Part shown: piece after piece, positions 17,445 to 18,981 of the stretch
Layout: each line of letters starts with the position of its first letter
Numbering within the stretch: position 1 is the first letter of the stretch
NCBI GenBank assembly: GCA_029781465.1
Contig: JAKOWQ010000021.1
Location: forward strand, 1-18,981
DNA length: 18,981 bases
Direction: 5' to 3'
From: Pseudomonadota bacterium
GTDB taxonomy: Bacteria > Pseudomonadota > Alphaproteobacteria > Sphingomonadales > Sphingomonadaceae
Notes under the pieces: model-generated
What the model was told of the DNA's origin: nothing
What the model saw: the letters and a program-made list of their open reading frames with translations, nothing else
Databases searched by the model: none
Translations under genes and position numbers: made by a program

Positions 17445-18565
17445 CGCGCCCGCGGAATGCATTGCTCGCGGGGCAATCCGGCGAAGCTGTCGCAGTTGTA
17501 GAGCGCGATTTCGGCACCGGCCGGATCGCGGGCATAGCTGAATTGCAGCGCCGCGCGCGCCGGTTTTGGCAGCGGGAGCGCAATGGGAATGGCGTTAGCA
17601 TCGCGCCAGCCATAGACCCGGCAGGTGCCGGGACGGTTGCACAGCGCCCGCGCCGAAGCCAGCGCCGCCTCCGCGCTGCCCATGCGGTCCAGCACGATGA
17701 AATTGGCCTTGCCGGTGGCATCGCGCAGCAACACCGCACCGGTCTCGATTTTCGGCGTATCGGCAGGCAGCGCGGCGCCCGGCGCCGGCACGGCCGCTGC
17801 TCCCTGACCTGCGTCCTGCCGACCGACCAGCGCGGAGAAATCCGGTTCGCCGCCGCGATAGGTCTGGTTTGCCGCGGCATCGCTGCCGAAGTAACCCGGC
17901 CAGCGGAAGAACAGGTGGGTTTCGACCCGGGCCAGTTTGACCAGTTTCGGACTCCAGCTCGGGTGAACCCAATCGGTGTGGTAGTGGGTGGCATTGCCAA
18001 CGGCAGCGAAAACCACCCCGCGCAGCGCCTGTTCGGCGCGCAATTGCGCCGCGATCCAGGCGCCATCGCTATAGCGCCGCGCCAGCGCCCCATCGCAGGT
18101 GAAAGTGAACTGGCACCCGGTCTTGCGCTGCGATCCCTCGAACACCGTGCCGCACACCGTTCGCGCAAAGGCCGGATGACGAACCCGGTTGAGCACCACC
18201 TGGATCACCGCGCGCTGGCCCTGATCACTCCCGCCCGCTTCGGCCAGCGCGGCCAGTGCCAGGCAATCGCGGGCATTGGCGAAATCCCCAGGAGTGCCGC
18301 TGAAGCGGAACGGGCGGGCCGGATCGATCTTGCCTGCGCAAAAGGCAATTGCAGCGTTCTTGACCCGCGCCGCATCCATGTCGCTGGGGGTGGCCGCTGC
18401 CAGCAACGGCGCGTCGGCGCTGCGCCCGGGCAGAGCGGCGATCTCGGCGCCAACCGGATCTGTCGGCAGGCGCGGCACCCCCAGCTGGCACAGCAGCACC
18501 AGCAGCGTCAGCGGCAATGCCGCCAGCAGCATGATGGTGATTTCGCGGAGCAGAGGATTGCGCAT
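17441..18565 (-). CDS. SleB-type cell wall hydrolase, membrane-anchored
   Basis: 374 residues. One hydrophobic segment near residues 11-28 anchors the protein or acts as a signal. A region of about 75 residues follows, then a Hydrolase_2 (SleB) domain at about 100-225: CLALAALAEAGG with probable catalytic Glu109, QRAVIQVVLNRVRHPAFA, and NATHYHTDWVHPSW, followed by VETHLFFRWPG. This family consists of lytic enzymes that cut the glycan strand of peptidoglycan; in non-spore formers they serve wall remodelling. The C-terminal 150 residues are low in recognisable motifs, with cysteines near the end. The start at 18563-18565 follows a short AGGG. Only 60 bases, mostly a terminator, separate it from tRNA-fMet, so its promoter is not evident. 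Confidence 0.87.
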   Translation of the reverse strand: MRNPLLREITIMLLAALPLTLLVLLCQLGVPRLPTDPVGAEIAALPGRSADAPLLAAATPSDMDAARVKNAAIAFCAGKIDPARPFRFSGTPGDFANARDCLALAALAEAGGSDQGQRAVIQVVLNRVRHPAFARTVCGTVFEGSQRKTGCQFTFTCDGALARRYSDGAWIAAQLRAEQALRGVVFAAVGNATHYHTDWVHPSWSPKLVKLARVETHLFFRWPGYFGSDAAANQTYRGGEPDFSALVGRQDAGQGAAAVPAPGAALPADTPKIETGAVLLRDATGKANFIVLDRMGSAEAALASARALCNRPGTCRVYGWRDANAIPIALPLPKPARAALQFSYARDPAGAEIALYNCDSFAGLPREQCIPRAR

Positions 18566-18594
18566 CGGGCCCTAGATAGGCGCGATGCGGGCAA

Positions 18595-18619
18595 CAAAAA
18601 ACCCCGCCGAGGCGGGGTT
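18595..18619 (-). terminator. Rho-independent terminator after tRNA-fMet
   Basis: AACCCCGCC (18600-18608) and GGCGGGGTT (18611-18619) form a perfect nine-base-pair stem with a two-base loop. On the minus strand it is followed by a T-run (18595-18599 read as TTTTT). It lies seven bases after the encoded CCA of tRNA-fMet and ends the rrn transcript just before the cell wall hydrolase gene. Confidence 0.88.
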
Positions 18620-18625
18620 CTGTTC

Positions 18626-18702
<77 letters not shown>

Positions 18703-18743
18703 TCACCATCCGCAGGCCGTTCACGGGCCGTTGGAAAATCAAA

Positions 18744-18782
18744 CGCCCAGATAGGGCGGAATTGCCGGAACGCAAGGTTCCG
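18744..18782 (-). repeat. Two small hairpins in the 5S to tRNA-fMet spacer
   Basis: CGGAAC/GTTCCG (18766-18771 with 18777-18782, loop GCAAG) and CGCCC/GGGCG (18744-18748 with 18754-18758, loop AGATA) stand in a row between the 5S terminator-like hairpin and the tRNA. The second is followed on the minus strand by TTTGATTTT and could be a weak terminator. They may instead be processing sites in the rrn precursor. Confidence 0.4.
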
Positions 18783-18786
18783 AAAC

Positions 18787-18811
18787 ACGAAAAGGCCCGC
18801 AAGGGGCCTTT
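18787..18811 (-). terminator. Terminator-like hairpin downstream of 5S rRNA
   Basis: AAAGGCCC (18791-18798) and GGGCCTTT (18804-18811) form an eight-base-pair stem with loop GCAAG. On the minus strand the stem runs into TTTTCG, a short U-tract. If it stops transcription fully, tRNA-fMet would need its own promoter; partial read-through is more likely because the tRNA is normally in the same transcript. Confidence 0.5.
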
Positions 18812-18870
18812 GCGCTTGGGCAAAAAGCCCTGACATGTGAATGGGTTTTCCCGTGCCCGCCGGCTGTAAT

Positions 18871-18981
18871 GCCTGGCGACGTCCTACTCTTCCAACGCTT
18901 GAGCGTTAGTACCATCGGCGCTGTCAGGTTTCACGGCCGAGTTCGAGATGGGATCGGGTGGGGCACTGACGCTATGGCCAC
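18871..18981 (-). rRNA. rrf: 5S ribosomal RNA (5' end just beyond the window)
   Basis: Read on the minus strand, the sequence contains 5S hallmarks: CCCCACCCGATCCCATCTCG and AACTCGGCCGTGAAACC near the 5' third, then GCGCCGATGGTACT and a 3' end AGGACGTCGCCAGGC. About 111 bases are visible. The 5' bases that should pair with the 3' CGCCAGGC are absent, so a few nucleotides lie outside the window. The 3' end near 18871 is approximate. It marks the end of an rRNA operon whose 23S and 16S genes would lie to the right. Confidence 0.93.

Overview
The window is GC-rich (roughly two thirds G+C by eye) chromosomal DNA of an alphaproteobacterium, most likely of the Sphingomonadales (Novosphingobium/Erythrobacter-like). 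This placement rests on the tail of an rRNA operon in the order 5S rRNA then initiator tRNA-fMet, on a PutA without a ribbon-helix-helix domain, and on the general style of the proteins. It is inference, since no 16S sequence is present. There are no insertion sequences, phage genes, CRISPR arrays or toxin-antitoxin pairs; this looks like ordinary core or soft-core chromosome with several interesting operons.

Layout. (A) 1-6810, minus strand: a tight operon read from 6810 downward. It encodes a full-length HyuA-HyuB fusion 5-oxoprolinase, a two-part membrane transporter (DUF969 + DUF979), a soluble DUF2891 protein, and a class I/II aminotransferase cut off by the window edge. The first four genes are joined by ATGA stop/start overlaps. 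(B) 6845-9115, minus strand: a complete yfiR-yfiN-yfiB (tpbB-type) cyclic-di-GMP module: periplasmic inhibitor, membrane diguanylate cyclase, OmpA-type lipoprotein. (C) 9282-17444, plus strand: putA (proline to glutamate), a membrane-anchored M20 peptidase resembling PM20D1, a fatty-acyl-CoA ligase, a 3-hydroxyacyl-CoA dehydrogenase without its usual crotonase half, and a LysE-type exporter. (D) 17441-18981, minus strand: a SleB-type cell wall hydrolase, tRNA-fMet with a terminator, and the 5S rRNA at the end of an rrn operon.

How the parts fit. Two routes to glutamate (from 5-oxoproline and from proline) flank an envelope-sensing c-di-GMP switch. In region C, the peptidase, acyl-CoA ligase, hydroxyacyl-CoA dehydrogenase, PutA and exporter could together break down N-acyl amino acids; this is a hypothesis from gene order and family membership. 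I found no clearly new large system. The best leads are the DUF2891 protein in the 5-oxoproline operon, the possible N-acyl amino acid module, and RNA-level details: a hairpin holding a Shine-Dalgarno sequence, an inverted repeat before the ligase, tandem hairpins between 5S and tRNA-fMet, and an unusual initiator tRNA anticodon stem.
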